This document shows positions 8,201 through 15,582 of a stretch of 43,570 nt of DNA, piece by piece. Numbering within the stretch: the first letter of the stretch is position 1; each line of letters begins with the position of its first letter. Source of the DNA: an uncultured Anaerolineae bacterium (GTDB lineage: Bacteria; Chloroflexota; Anaerolineae; Aggregatilineales; UBA2796); the NCBI GenBank assembly GCA_938005675.1, contig CALKXH010000010.1:1-43570 (forward strand). Reading direction: 5' to 3'. A model generated the notes under the pieces. That model was not told where the DNA came from. It made no database searches and saw nothing but the letters and a program-made list of their open reading frames with translations. The translations under genes were made by a program, and so were the position numbers.

Positions 8201-11200
8201 CGTAGCGCATGGCCAGACCTGCCACCACGGTCAGCAGCAGCTCGGACTTGCCCGAGCCGGTCGTGCCGGCGACCATGCCATGCACGCCGTCGATCTGCTG
8301 ATCGAAGATCAGCGAGCGGACTTTGTTGCCCGTCACCAAGCCGACCGGCGCCTTGAGCCACTCGGCTTTTTCCGGCTTGCGGCTCTCGCGCCACCACTCG
8401 AGGATCGGGAAGTCCATGACCGACTTGTACTCGCGCTTATCGAGCAGCTCGAAGAGCTCTGTCAGCGAGAGCTGGCGCACCAGATCGACGCTCTGCGGCA
8501 CGGGACGCTCGCCCCAAGCGGCTTTCATGCCCTCCACAATGCGCGAGAGCTTCTTCAGGACGTCCAGCCCGTGCTCTGCCTCCGCTTTCGTGACCGTGAT
8601 CGGCTGGGCAACTTGCATCTCCAGCGGCTCGTTCTCCACAGGCACGAAGCCGCGCCCGGGGATATCGGGCAGGTTGGGCATGTTGCGCCCGACGATCATC
8701 GAGTACTCGGTCGAGTCGGTCAGCTTGAAGGCGAGGCGCATGGCGAACATGTTGTAGAGCTTGCTGGGGACTGAGCCGATCTGCTGCGTGGTGACGAGGA
8801 AGTGGATGCCGTTGGCGCGGGCATCGCGCACGATGGCGGTCAGTTCGGGCAGCAGATTCTCGTAGTTCTCGCGGAACTCGGCGAAGTTATCGATCAGCAC
8901 CAAGATGGCGGGCAGCGCCTTATCGGGGTACTGGGTGTTGAAGATCGCCAAATCTTCGGCGCGCGCCTGACTGAGCAAGGCTTTGCGCTGCTCCAGCTCG
9001 TCCGAGAGGCGGCGCAGCAACGCCGAGACGCGGTCGTCCTCCGAGGGGTAGATCGAGCAGGCGACGTGCGGCAACTCCAGCAGCACATCCAGACCCTTGC
9101 CGCCGAAGTCCATCATGTAGATGTGCAGCTCTTTGGGCGAGTGCGTGGCAGCCAGCGCCATCGCCACTGTGCGCAGCAGGACGGTCTTGCCCGTGCCGCT
9201 GGCGCCCACGGCGATCACGTGCCCGCGATTGAAGTTCAGGGTCAGCGGCAGCTGCTCGGCGCGGGCGGGATTGTCGATCAAGCCGACCGCTGCGCGCATC
9301 CCGTTGCGCGCCCAATCGACGCCCGTCCATGCGCCGCGTCCCGCCGCCCAATCGGACATGGCGCGGCTGAGCGGCATGAGCGGGTTATCCTCAAAGTCCT
9401 TTTCAAGGCGCTGCTGATCGAGGGTGAGCAGGCGCGGCAGCGGATCGGGATAGGGCTTTTTCTGCTCCAGCACGTCCGGGTTGGTCTGCAGCATATGGCG
9501 CATCATGTAGGAGAGGACGTCGGTCAGGGCAGGGACATCGCCGCTGTATTTATCCTGCAGATAGTCGGGCAGGGGTCCGCTGTACGGACCGCCGGCGCGC
9601 GCCACCTGCATCAGCTCGATGTTATCGTTGCCGACCTGAATGTAGCCGCGCCCCGGCACGGTGTTGGGCAGGTAGGCGGCGTCTTCGCGCTTGAGCAACT
9701 CGCGCGAGTCGGCGCCGGTCTCCACGCGCAGGCAGACGCGCCACTTCATGTTGGAGCGCATCTGATCGGTCACCACGCCGGCGGGGCGCTGCGTGGCGAG
9801 GATCAGGAACAAGCCCAGCGCGCGCCCCAAGCGCGTGATCGAGTCGAGGTTGCCCTTGAACTCCGGGTTCTCCTTGACCATCTCGGCGAACTCGTCCACG
9901 ATCACGAACAGGAAGGGGAAGGGTTCGCGCGTCTCGTGCAGATTCTTTTGGCGGTACTCCACGATGTGCTTGGTGGAGGTGGCGGCGAGCAGGGCGGAGC
10001 GGCGGTTCATCTCGGCGCGCATGGCGGTGAAGGTGCGCGCGCCCGCCATGCCCTGCAGGTTGGTGACGATATCGACCGCGTGCGGCAATGCCTCCACCGG
10101 CGTGAAGGCGCTGCCGCCTTTGTAGTCGGCTAGGATGAAGTTGACCACGCTGGGATCGTAGCGCATCGCGACGCCCGCCACCAGCGTGAGCAGCAGCTCG
10201 GACTTGCCCGAACCGGTCGTGCCGGCGACCATGCCATGCACGCCATCGACGTTCTGATCGAAGACGATGGAGCGGACTTTGTTGCCCGTCACCAAGCCGA
10301 TGGGCGCTTTGATCCACTCAGCTTTGCTGGCTTTGCGGCTCTCGCGCCACCACTCGAGGATCGGGAAGTCCATGACGGTTTTGTACTCGCGCTTATCGAG
10401 CAGCTCGAAGAGCTCCATCAGCGAGAGCGCCTTGACCAAGTCGACGCTCTGTGGGCGCGGACGCTCGCCCCAGGCTTTGTTCATCCGCTCCACCAGCAGC
10501 GCCAATTTCTTGGTGTTATCCAAGCCCGCCTGCTCATCCTCGACGGTCAGGCTGATGGGCAGGGCGATCTGCATTTCGAGGGCTTGTCCGTCGTGCTGGA
10601 TGAAGCCGCGCCCGCCGATCTCCGGCAGCTGCGAGCCGACGCGCCCGACCACGCCCTGATACTCGCTGACGTCGGGCAGGCGGAAGGTCAGGCGCTCGGT
10701 GATCATGTTGAACATCTTGTTGGGGATGGCGTTGGGCTGCTGCGAGGTGAAGATGAAGTACACGCCGTTGGCGCGCCCGTCGCGCACGTAGGTGGTCAGT
10801 TCGGGCAGCAGCGCCTCGTACGACTCGCGCAGCTCCATGAAGTTATCGATCACCACCAGCATGGCGGGGACGGGCTTGTGCGGATGGGCGACGTTGTATT
10901 CGGCGATGTTATCGGTGCGGGTCTGGCTGAGCAACGCCTTGCGCTGTTCCAGCTCGTCCTGAATGCGGCGCATGATGGCGGTGACGCGCTCATCTTGGCT
11001 GGGCAGGGCGTAAGAGGCGACGTGCGGCAAGTCGCGCACCACGTCCAAGCCCTTGCCGCCGAAGTCGAGGATGTAGATGTGCAGCTCGGCGGGCGAGTGG
11101 GTGGCTGCCAGCGAGGTGATCAAGGTGCGCAGCAGGAAGGTCTTGCCCCAGCCGCTGCCGCCGAAGACGGCGACATGCCCGCGATTGAAGTCGAGGATGA

Positions 11201-13811
11201 GCGGCAGCTGCTCGGCGTTGCCCGGGTTATCGATCAAGCCGATGCGGGCGCGCATGGCGCGTTCGCGCCAGTCGATTGGGTTGCGCCAATCGGGCTCATC
11301 CTCTTCCATCCAGTCGATCACGGCGCCGTTGAGCGGCAGATTCGGGTTGGGCTTGATGTCGCCGGGCAGGCGCTCCATATCCAGCGAGAGCTTGACGGGC
11401 AGCGGGTCGGGCCACGGCTTCTTCTGCGGCACGACGTCATCGTTTTCGGCGGCGAGCTGCGCCATGCGCGCGATCAGCAGGTCGGAGATGGTCGGCACTT
11501 CGGCGGCGGCGCTGCGCGCTGCGACGGCGGCGACATCGACCATGCCGGACAGATTCGACCGCGAGCGCCAGATGACGGGCGGCTCAGCCGTCTCTTGGTC
11601 GCCGGTGAAGGGCGCGCCCGCCCGCGCCAGCTGCAGCAGCTCGACGTTCTCGTTGCCGACCTGCAAGTAGCCGCGTCCGGGGATGTTGTTGGGCAGGAAG
11701 GCGGCGTCGGAGCGCTTGAGCAGCTCGCGGGAGTCTTCAGCCGTCTCCACGCGCAGGCAGATGCGCCACTTGATGTTGGAGCGCATCTGATCGGTCACCA
11801 CGCCGGCGGGTCGTTGCGTGGCGAGGATCAGGCTGACGCCCAGCGCGCGTCCCAAGCGCGTGATCGAGTCGAGGTAGCCCTTGAAATCGGGGTTCTCCTT
11901 GACCATCTCGGCGAACTCGTCCACGATGATGAAGAGGAAGGGGAACGGCTCGCGCGTCTCGTGCAGATTTTTCTGGCGGTAGTGGACGATGTGCTTGGTG
12001 TTGGTATCCGCCAGCATTTTGCTGCGGCGGTTCATCTCGGCTTTGGTGGCGGTGAAGGTGCGCACGCCCGCCAAGCCGTTCAAGCTGCTGACCACGTCCA
12101 CGGCGTGCGGCAGGGGCTTGAAGGGATCGAAGGCGGTGCCGCCTTTGTAGTCTGCCAGCACGAAGTTGACCACGCTGGGATCGTAGCGCATCGCCAAGCC
12201 GACCACGATGGTGATCAGCAGCTCGGATTTGCCCGAACCGGTCGTGCCGGCGATCATGCCGTGAACGCCGTCAATATCGGCGGCGTAGGTCAGCGAGCGG
12301 ACTTTGTTGCCCGCCATCAAGCCGATGGGCACGCGCAGCCACTCAGCTTTTTCGGGCTTGCGGCTTTCGCGCCACCATTGCAGCAGCGGGAAGGCGTTGG
12401 GGCGGTCGTAGTTTTTATTATCGAGGATGCTGAAGAGTTCTAGCAGGTTGACGGAGGTGGCGACGTCGGCGCCGAAGGTGGCGCGCACCATCTTAGAAGC
12501 CAGCTTGCGGGCGAAGCGGTCGTCGGCGTTGCGCTCGCTGATGGCATCGGCGATGCCGTCGTAGCGCATCGAGTTCAGCCCGATCTCGGCGTAGCGGAAC
12601 ATGGGCGTCTCATCGACGACGTCCAGCTCGATGATGGCGCGGCATTCGCTGGGGATTTGATCGCGCTCGGGCACCACGAAGATGACCGCCGCGCCCAATT
12701 GCGCCCCGCGCGTGAGCAGGAGCGCCACGGCTGCCTCGGTGCTGAGGCTGTGCAGGGGCGAGTCGGCGGCTTGGGAGAGCGCATCGACGACCACGACCAT
12801 GAAGGGCAAGGTCACATCGCCGGCGTCTTCATCTTCGGCGCGCAGGGCGCGGCGTTGCAGCTCATTTTGGAGCAAATCCCAGATGCGGCGGGTCTTGCGC
12901 GGCTCAAAGGCGAGCAGATCGCCCTTGCCGGAGTCGTTGCGGCTGGTGTTGCAGTGCGGCAGCCAGCGCGCCCAATCCCAATCTTTTTGGCGGTCGGCGG
13001 CGCCGATGACGTACAGGCGCGTATCGTTGGGCGAGTGGAAAGCCGTGTAGCTGACCAGCATAGCGCGCACGAAATCGCTGGTGCGGGCGGTATCGGCGCC
13101 CGCCACGCCGATGGCATAGCGCCCGACCGACGGAATCTTGATGCCCAGCGCCGTGCCTTTGCTATCCAACGAGCTGGGATCGTCCTCGCCCAAGCGCGGG
13201 CGCAAGGTGATGGTGATCGGGATGTTGTGGACGATCAGCGAGTCTTCTGCTAGGCGCTTGGCGTCGGGCATTTGAGGGGCGGTGGCATCCTGCGTATCGA
13301 TGCGGTAGACGACCGTCGAGGGCATTGAGCCCATGCCGAGGCGGATGGCGCCGAAGTCATTATCGTCGACGCGGCGCTCCCACAGCCGCGATTCGTCGGC
13401 GCCCTCGCCGCCGCCGACCATCGCCATGATCGTATCCATATCCGGGTTGTTGTGGATGTAGAAGGCGCGCTGCTTATCGTGCGATGCCATCATCTCGCGG
13501 CGCATCTCGATCAGCAGGCGGGCGTATGCCTCGCGGCGCTCTTTATCGATGCGCCGATCGCGCAGGTACTGGAAAACTGCCAGCACGCTGGTCGCCATGA
13601 CCGAGATCGCCATCGGCAAGACGAACAGCGCATTGCCGCCGCGCCCACCGCTGACCAGGACGTAGCCCAGAATGGTGATCAGCGGGATGGCGACCGTGAT
13701 GAGCAACTGCTGGGCGGAGGTGTTGGAGGGCGTGGGCGGTTGTGGGATATCGATCTCGCCAGAGGGCAGCTCTGGCTGAATACGGGGCGGACGGTTCACA
13801 TACTCAAGCAT
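5268..13811 (-). CDS. eccC: Giant EccC-like FtsK/SpoIIIE ATPase with seven P-loop domains (T7SS)
   Basis: 2847 residues; the ATG has GGGAGA 8 nt upstream. N-terminus: two membrane segments (about 35-54 and 61-80), then a stalk and a degenerate nucleotide-binding-like domain (about 225-410), as in EccC/EssC. Seven Walker A motifs follow: GTTGSGKS at 522, 1197 and 1849; GGSGWGKT 884; GASGTGKT 1536; GASGMGKT 2192; GPPLSGKT 2483. The three GTTGSGKS domains have Walker B with catalytic Glu (V-D-E at 630-632, 1305-1307, 1957-1959). The other four have D-N instead (989, 1641, 2298, 2579). So the order is D1-D2 three times, then D3; ordinary EccC/EssC carries one D1-D2-D3 set in about 1300-1500 residues. 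The C-terminus (2720-2847) is an Ala/Lys/Glu-rich coiled region. The family powers export of WXG100-type proteins; substrates are not in the window. Confidence 0.9.
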   Translation of the reverse strand: MLEYVNRPPRIQPELPSGEIDIPQPPTPSNTSAQQLLITVAIPLITILGYVLVSGGRGGNALFVLPMAISVMATSVLAVFQYLRDRRIDKERREAYARLLIEMRREMMASHDKQRAFYIHNNPDMDTIMAMVGGGEGADESRLWERRVDDNDFGAIRLGMGSMPSTVVYRIDTQDATAPQMPDAKRLAEDSLIVHNIPITITLRPRLGEDDPSSLDSKGTALGIKIPSVGRYAIGVAGADTARTSDFVRAMLVSYTAFHSPNDTRLYVIGAADRQKDWDWARWLPHCNTSRNDSGKGDLLAFEPRKTRRIWDLLQNELQRRALRAEDEDAGDVTLPFMVVVVDALSQAADSPLHSLSTEAAVALLLTRGAQLGAAVIFVVPERDQIPSECRAIIELDVVDETPMFRYAEIGLNSMRYDGIADAISERNADDRFARKLASKMVRATFGADVATSVNLLELFSILDNKNYDRPNAFPLLQWWRESRKPEKAEWLRVPIGLMAGNKVRSLTYAADIDGVHGMIAGTTGSGKSELLITIVVGLAMRYDPSVVNFVLADYKGGTAFDPFKPLPHAVDVVSSLNGLAGVRTFTATKAEMNRRSKMLADTNTKHIVHYRQKNLHETREPFPFLFIIVDEFAEMVKENPDFKGYLDSITRLGRALGVSLILATQRPAGVVTDQMRSNIKWRICLRVETAEDSRELLKRSDAAFLPNNIPGRGYLQVGNENVELLQLARAGAPFTGDQETAEPPVIWRSRSNLSGMVDVAAVAARSAAAEVPTISDLLIARMAQLAAENDDVVPQKKPWPDPLPVKLSLDMERLPGDIKPNPNLPLNGAVIDWMEEDEPDWRNPIDWRERAMRARIGLIDNPGNAEQLPLILDFNRGHVAVFGGSGWGKTFLLRTLITSLAATHSPAELHIYILDFGGKGLDVVRDLPHVASYALPSQDERVTAIMRRIQDELEQRKALLSQTRTDNIAEYNVAHPHKPVPAMLVVIDNFMELRESYEALLPELTTYVRDGRANGVYFIFTSQQPNAIPNKMFNMITERLTFRLPDVSEYQGVVGRVGSQLPEIGGRGFIQHDGQALEMQIALPISLTVEDEQAGLDNTKKLALLVERMNKAWGERPRPQSVDLVKALSLMELFELLDKREYKTVMDFPILEWWRESRKASKAEWIKAPIGLVTGNKVRSIVFDQNVDGVHGMVAGTTGSGKSELLLTLVAGVAMRYDPSVVNFILADYKGGSAFTPVEALPHAVDIVTNLQGMAGARTFTAMRAEMNRRSALLAATSTKHIVEYRQKNLHETREPFPFLFVIVDEFAEMVKENPEFKGNLDSITRLGRALGLFLILATQRPAGVVTDQMRSNMKWRVCLRVETGADSRELLKREDAAYLPNTVPGRGYIQVGNDNIELMQVARAGGPYSGPLPDYLQDKYSGDVPALTDVLSYMMRHMLQTNPDVLEQKKPYPDPLPRLLTLDQQRLEKDFEDNPLMPLSRAMSDWAAGRGAWTGVDWARNGMRAAVGLIDNPARAEQLPLTLNFNRGHVIAVGASGTGKTVLLRTVAMALAATHSPKELHIYMMDFGGKGLDVLLELPHVACSIYPSEDDRVSALLRRLSDELEQRKALLSQARAEDLAIFNTQYPDKALPAILVLIDNFAEFRENYENLLPELTAIVRDARANGIHFLVTTQQIGSVPSKLYNMFAMRLAFKLTDSTEYSMIVGRNMPNLPDIPGRGFVPVENEPLEMQVAQPITVTKAEAEHGLDVLKKLSRIVEGMKAAWGERPVPQSVDLVRQLSLTELFELLDKREYKSVMDFPILEWWRESRKPEKAEWLKAPVGLVTGNKVRSLIFDQQIDGVHGMVAGTTGSGKSELLLTVVAGLAMRYDPSVVNFILADYKGGSAFDPFKGLPHAVDIVTNLQGLAGARTFTAMKAEMNRRSALLAVTQTKHIVDYRKRNLHERREPFPFLFVVVDEFAEMVKENPEFKGSLDSITRLGRALGVCLILATQRPAGVVTDQMRSNIKWRICLRVETGDDSKELLKRADAAFLPNNIPGRAFLQVGNDNLELMQVARAGGPYNGALPDFLKHLREDKDSADELFLSNILTAVMKRLAEENEDVKPQPKPYPDPLPTRLTLDQTALEGERKPNPLLPLSPALIDWREGRGAWRGIDWKKDAMRATIGLVDNPLEAAQMALQLDLTKGHVVVIGASGMGKTFMLRTLVMALAATHSPEELNIYIMDLGGKGLSVLNELPHVSAPTINSGEDERIQRLLRRAASEIERRRDLLSKARADSLFDYNAANPDRVIPAMLILIDNFAEFRENYEPLLPDLISVIRDGRANGVHFVVTADSSGVFTTKLFNLFTERLALKLNDAADYMNIIGRVQGVPQDPGRGFALRNKQALEMQIAVPISLSKEDEEVRKLDDTKKLAQLVELMAKAWAGRPRPSGIDILRKVIPLSTVLPERPHGAAVETLLGIEDSNLEPAAFDLQARGPHFVIIGPPLSGKTTTLRTWALATAALYDPAQVMLVLVDLRQRFFRYGGRTSKHSLADLPHVVATVSTPEEMAQVVANLRVEFETPEEARQGHPRREVFFLADNYDDFGSAFGRGSLLSDLAVMANKYGPDGFHAVLCGSSSILRGQDDFLRRALESRFALGLDSGESANSLGARLRSSTEEFPPGRGYIVRSNRAILMQVATPQDDGDATMEEALDRWVARICAKYPTRAQWLADLVPELRQEAAMQPVAASLAAAAASLAVTADELARRAAQAPDVDLKKLEQERAASATAAVSAQKSIEELEKELEAAATVAPKPTPVKLSQEEIDRRKAEAEARKRAAAEAAGGNGGSGAQGVPTTPEGAAKPQSGD
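6504..8474 (-). repeat. EccC-like tandem repeat unit C (D1-D2)
   Basis: Residues about 1780-2436, opening with L-T-E-L-F-E-L-L-D-K-R-E-Y-K. It is followed by a single, diverged D3 domain (about 2437-2690), which has no partner copies. Confidence 0.8.
8475..10427 (-). repeat. EccC-like tandem repeat unit B (D1-D2)
   Basis: Residues about 1129-1779, opening with L-M-E-L-F-E-L-L-D-K-R-E-Y-K. The D1 Walker A motifs of units B and C are 652 residues apart, and the DNA match at 9764 is 1956 nt from that at 7808. Units B and C are the most alike, suggesting the more recent duplication. Confidence 0.8.
10428..12449 (-). repeat. EccC-like tandem repeat unit A (D1-D2)
   Basis: Residues about 455-1128. 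It opens with L-L-E-L-F-S-I-L-D-N-K-N-Y. The D1 Walker A of units A and B are 675 residues apart. The DNA copy gatcggtcaccacgccggcg occurs at 11789 here and recurs at 9764 and 7808. Confidence 0.8.
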
Positions 13812-13896
13812 TGGCGGGCTCTCCCAAACGTCGGCTCACGGCTTGACACAACACGGATTCAGTACTAAGTTAGTAGCAATGCGGAAAAGATAGCCC

Positions 13897-13925
13897 ATGA
13901 TGGCACACTTGCGGGCGTTTGTCAA
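13897..13925 (-). promoter_or_regulatory. Promoter of the eccC-like operon
   Basis: A perfect TTGACA (13920-13925), 17-nt spacer and CATCAT (13897-13902) on the minus strand. This leaves an 85-nt leader before the ATG. The hup promoter has the same build, TTGACA-17-CATGAT. Confidence 0.6.
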
Positions 13926-13951
13926 GCAAGAGTTTTTACCCGAGGCGCGTC

Positions 13952-13981
13952 TTGCCGCAAAGCCCTCAAGTGTGCTAAGCT
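13952..13981 (+). promoter_or_regulatory. Promoter of the pseudokinase gene
   Basis: TTGCCG (13952-13957), 18-nt spacer, TAAGCT (13976-13981), 32 nt before the start codon. Back-to-back with the eccC-like promoter, so the two divergent units could share control. Confidence 0.5.
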
Positions 13982-14013
13982 GAGCGCAGCAGGTGGAGCG
14001 AGGTGAGGAAAGC

Positions 14014-15117
14014 ATGAAACGCTACTGTCCTAGAAGTGAGACGATCACGCCGATGTTCAGCGTGTGGGGGTCGGCGCGCATCTCGGAGGCGGGCGAGCTC
14101 TCGGTGATCTTCGATTACGGCGATTTCTTGGGCGATATCGAGATCACGCGCCTGATCCGCGTCATGAAGACGGGCGCGCTCTACGAGGCGCGGCGGCGCA
14201 TCAAGAACAAGCCTAAGCCGATCTTGATCAAGGTTGCCCACAACGGCTGCGAGGAGCTGCTCAAGCGCGAAGCCATCCTGATGGCGAAGCTGAACGAGTC
14301 AGGCGGGCATCCGATGCTGCCCGTCTTGCAGCCGCCCTACCTAGTGGGCGATGCTAACGTCAAGCAGCGCCCCTACGGCAAGGTCGCTTTCGGCAACGAG
14401 ATGAAGTATTACATCGTCTACGCGCACACTGAGGGCGAGTTCCTGCGCGATGCGCTCTTGAAGAACCCGCAGCCGTGGTACCTGCACGCCGCCTGGCTGA
14501 CCATCAGCGTCGCCGCCGCCGTCGCTTTCATTCACGGCAAGGCGCAACACTTGGTGCTGAATCTGAGCCCGGATACGATCCTGATCCGCTACGACCGCGA
14601 CGGCATCCCGCGCCCGCTGCTGATGGACTTGAGCCTCGCCGCGCCGCCCACCGACATCAACTTCGATGAGCTAGAGCGCTACAGCATGGCGGCTTACATC
14701 GCCCCGGAGCTGCTGATCGACCGCGAAAAAGGGCAGTACGGCGCCCAGACCGACGTCTATGGCTTGGGCGTGCTGCTCTACGAGATGCTCAAAGGGCGCC
14801 CGCCTTATATCTACCGCCTGCGCCGCCCTGAGGACGTGCGCCAAGACGTGCGCCTGCTGCCCATCCCGCCGCTGGATCGCACCGATCTGAGCAGCGATAT
14901 CAACATGATCGTGACTCAGGCGATTGATAAATCGCCCATGCGCCGTCAGAAAGATGTGCGCACCTTCGCTAAGGAGCTGGTCGCCAAATTTGGCGAGGTG
15001 CCGCCTGAGCGCAAGGGACGGCGCATCCCGCCGCAGTACCTCGCGGCAGGGGCGGCGGTGGTGCTGCTGATCGTCGGCTGGCTGCTCTTCGTGGCGACCT
15101 TGCAAGCCGGCGCCTAG
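14014..15117 (+). CDS. Membrane-anchored pseudokinase, EssB/YukC-like candidate
   Basis: 367 residues from the ATG at 14014, with GGTGAGGA just upstream. The protein-kinase fold is recognisable: beta3 Lys (I-L-I-K73), helix-C Glu86, A-P-E (230-232) and D-V-Y-G-L-G (247-252). Catalytic residues are lost: the H-R-D-x-K-P-x-N loop reads V-L-N-L-S-P-D-T (181-188), so Asp becomes Asn183, Lys becomes Ser185 and Asn becomes Thr188. DFG reads D-L-S (205-207). Phosphotransfer is therefore unlikely, though nucleotide binding is possible. A single membrane helix (about 343-362) leaves only about five residues beyond it. In Firmicutes T7SS, EssB/YukC is a membrane pseudokinase that works with EssC; the divergent position next to the EccC-like gene suggests the same here. 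EssB's extracytoplasmic domain is absent. Alternative: an unrelated regulatory pseudokinase. Confidence 0.8.
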   Translation: MKRYCPRSETITPMFSVWGSARISEAGELSVIFDYGDFLGDIEITRLIRVMKTGALYEARRRIKNKPKPILIKVAHNGCEELLKREAILMAKLNESGGHPMLPVLQPPYLVGDANVKQRPYGKVAFGNEMKYYIVYAHTEGEFLRDALLKNPQPWYLHAAWLTISVAAAVAFIHGKAQHLVLNLSPDTILIRYDRDGIPRPLLMDLSLAAPPTDINFDELERYSMAAYIAPELLIDREKGQYGAQTDVYGLGVLLYEMLKGRPPYIYRLRRPEDVRQDVRLLPIPPLDRTDLSSDINMIVTQAIDKSPMRRQKDVRTFAKELVAKFGEVPPERKGRRIPPQYLAAGAAVVLLIVGWLLFVATLQAGA

Positions 15118-15560
15118 CCGCTCAAGCCCAGCTCGCTCAGCCGCAGCGCCACGTCGCGCTCGGGCGCCTCGAAGCGCGCGCTCAGATTTTGCGGCGTGCG
15201 CTGCGCGGCGGGCAACGCCTCCAGCATGGCGCGCGGCATCACGATGGCGCGCGCCAAGGCGCGCACTGCCTCGTCGTCCTCTGCATAGGGCGCTAAGCCG
15301 CGCTCGGCGCCCCACGCGCAGCGGCACAGATGGCGCACCAGCAGCCGCGCGATGGACATACGCGGGCTGAAGGGATGCTCCAGACTGATGAACGAGAGCG
15401 ACAGCTCATCCAGCTTGACCTCTTGCCACATGGTCGGGCGCGGACGTTGTAGCATCAGCTCTAGCGGCACGGGCGGGCGCTCCACCTCGAAGGCGCTCAG
15501 CAAGTCGGTCACGACCCGCTCAAAGAGGGCGAGGGTCTCGGCGTTCATCGGTTCAGGCAC
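15114..15560 (-). CDS. Degenerate ImmA/IrrE-like protein
   Basis: 148 residues from a GTG at 15560, chosen because AAGGAG lies 10 nt upstream; upstream in-frame sequence is antisense/overlapping rsmD. The C-terminal half has the layout of ImmA/IrrE metallopeptidases: a helix where HExxH normally sits, then an Ala-rich segment ending A-I-V-M-P-R, then L-S-A-R-F and R-L-S-E-L-G-L. The HExxH zinc motif is not present; the matching stretch reads L-V-R-H-L-C-R-C. It is probably not an active peptidase of that type. It is the last gene of the leftward TPR/URO-D/RsmD operon, 22 nt after rsmD. Its stop codon overlaps that of the convergent pseudokinase in the bases CTAG. The assignment is by pattern only. 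Confidence 0.5.
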   Translation of the reverse strand: MPEPMNAETLALFERVVTDLLSAFEVERPPVPLELMLQRPRPTMWQEVKLDELSLSFISLEHPFSPRMSIARLLVRHLCRCAWGAERGLAPYAEDDEAVRALARAIVMPRAMLEALPAAQRTPQNLSARFEAPERDVALRLSELGLSG

Positions 15561-15582
15561 GATGGGCAAGCTCCTTAAAAGC

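Noticed and set aside
5562-13253. Several long plus-strand open frames (hundreds of codons) opposite the EccC-like gene
   Set aside because: They lack ribosome-binding sites and domain motifs, have Ala/Gly/Arg/Gln/His-rich composition typical of antisense frames in GC-rich DNA, and mirror the repeats of the real gene.
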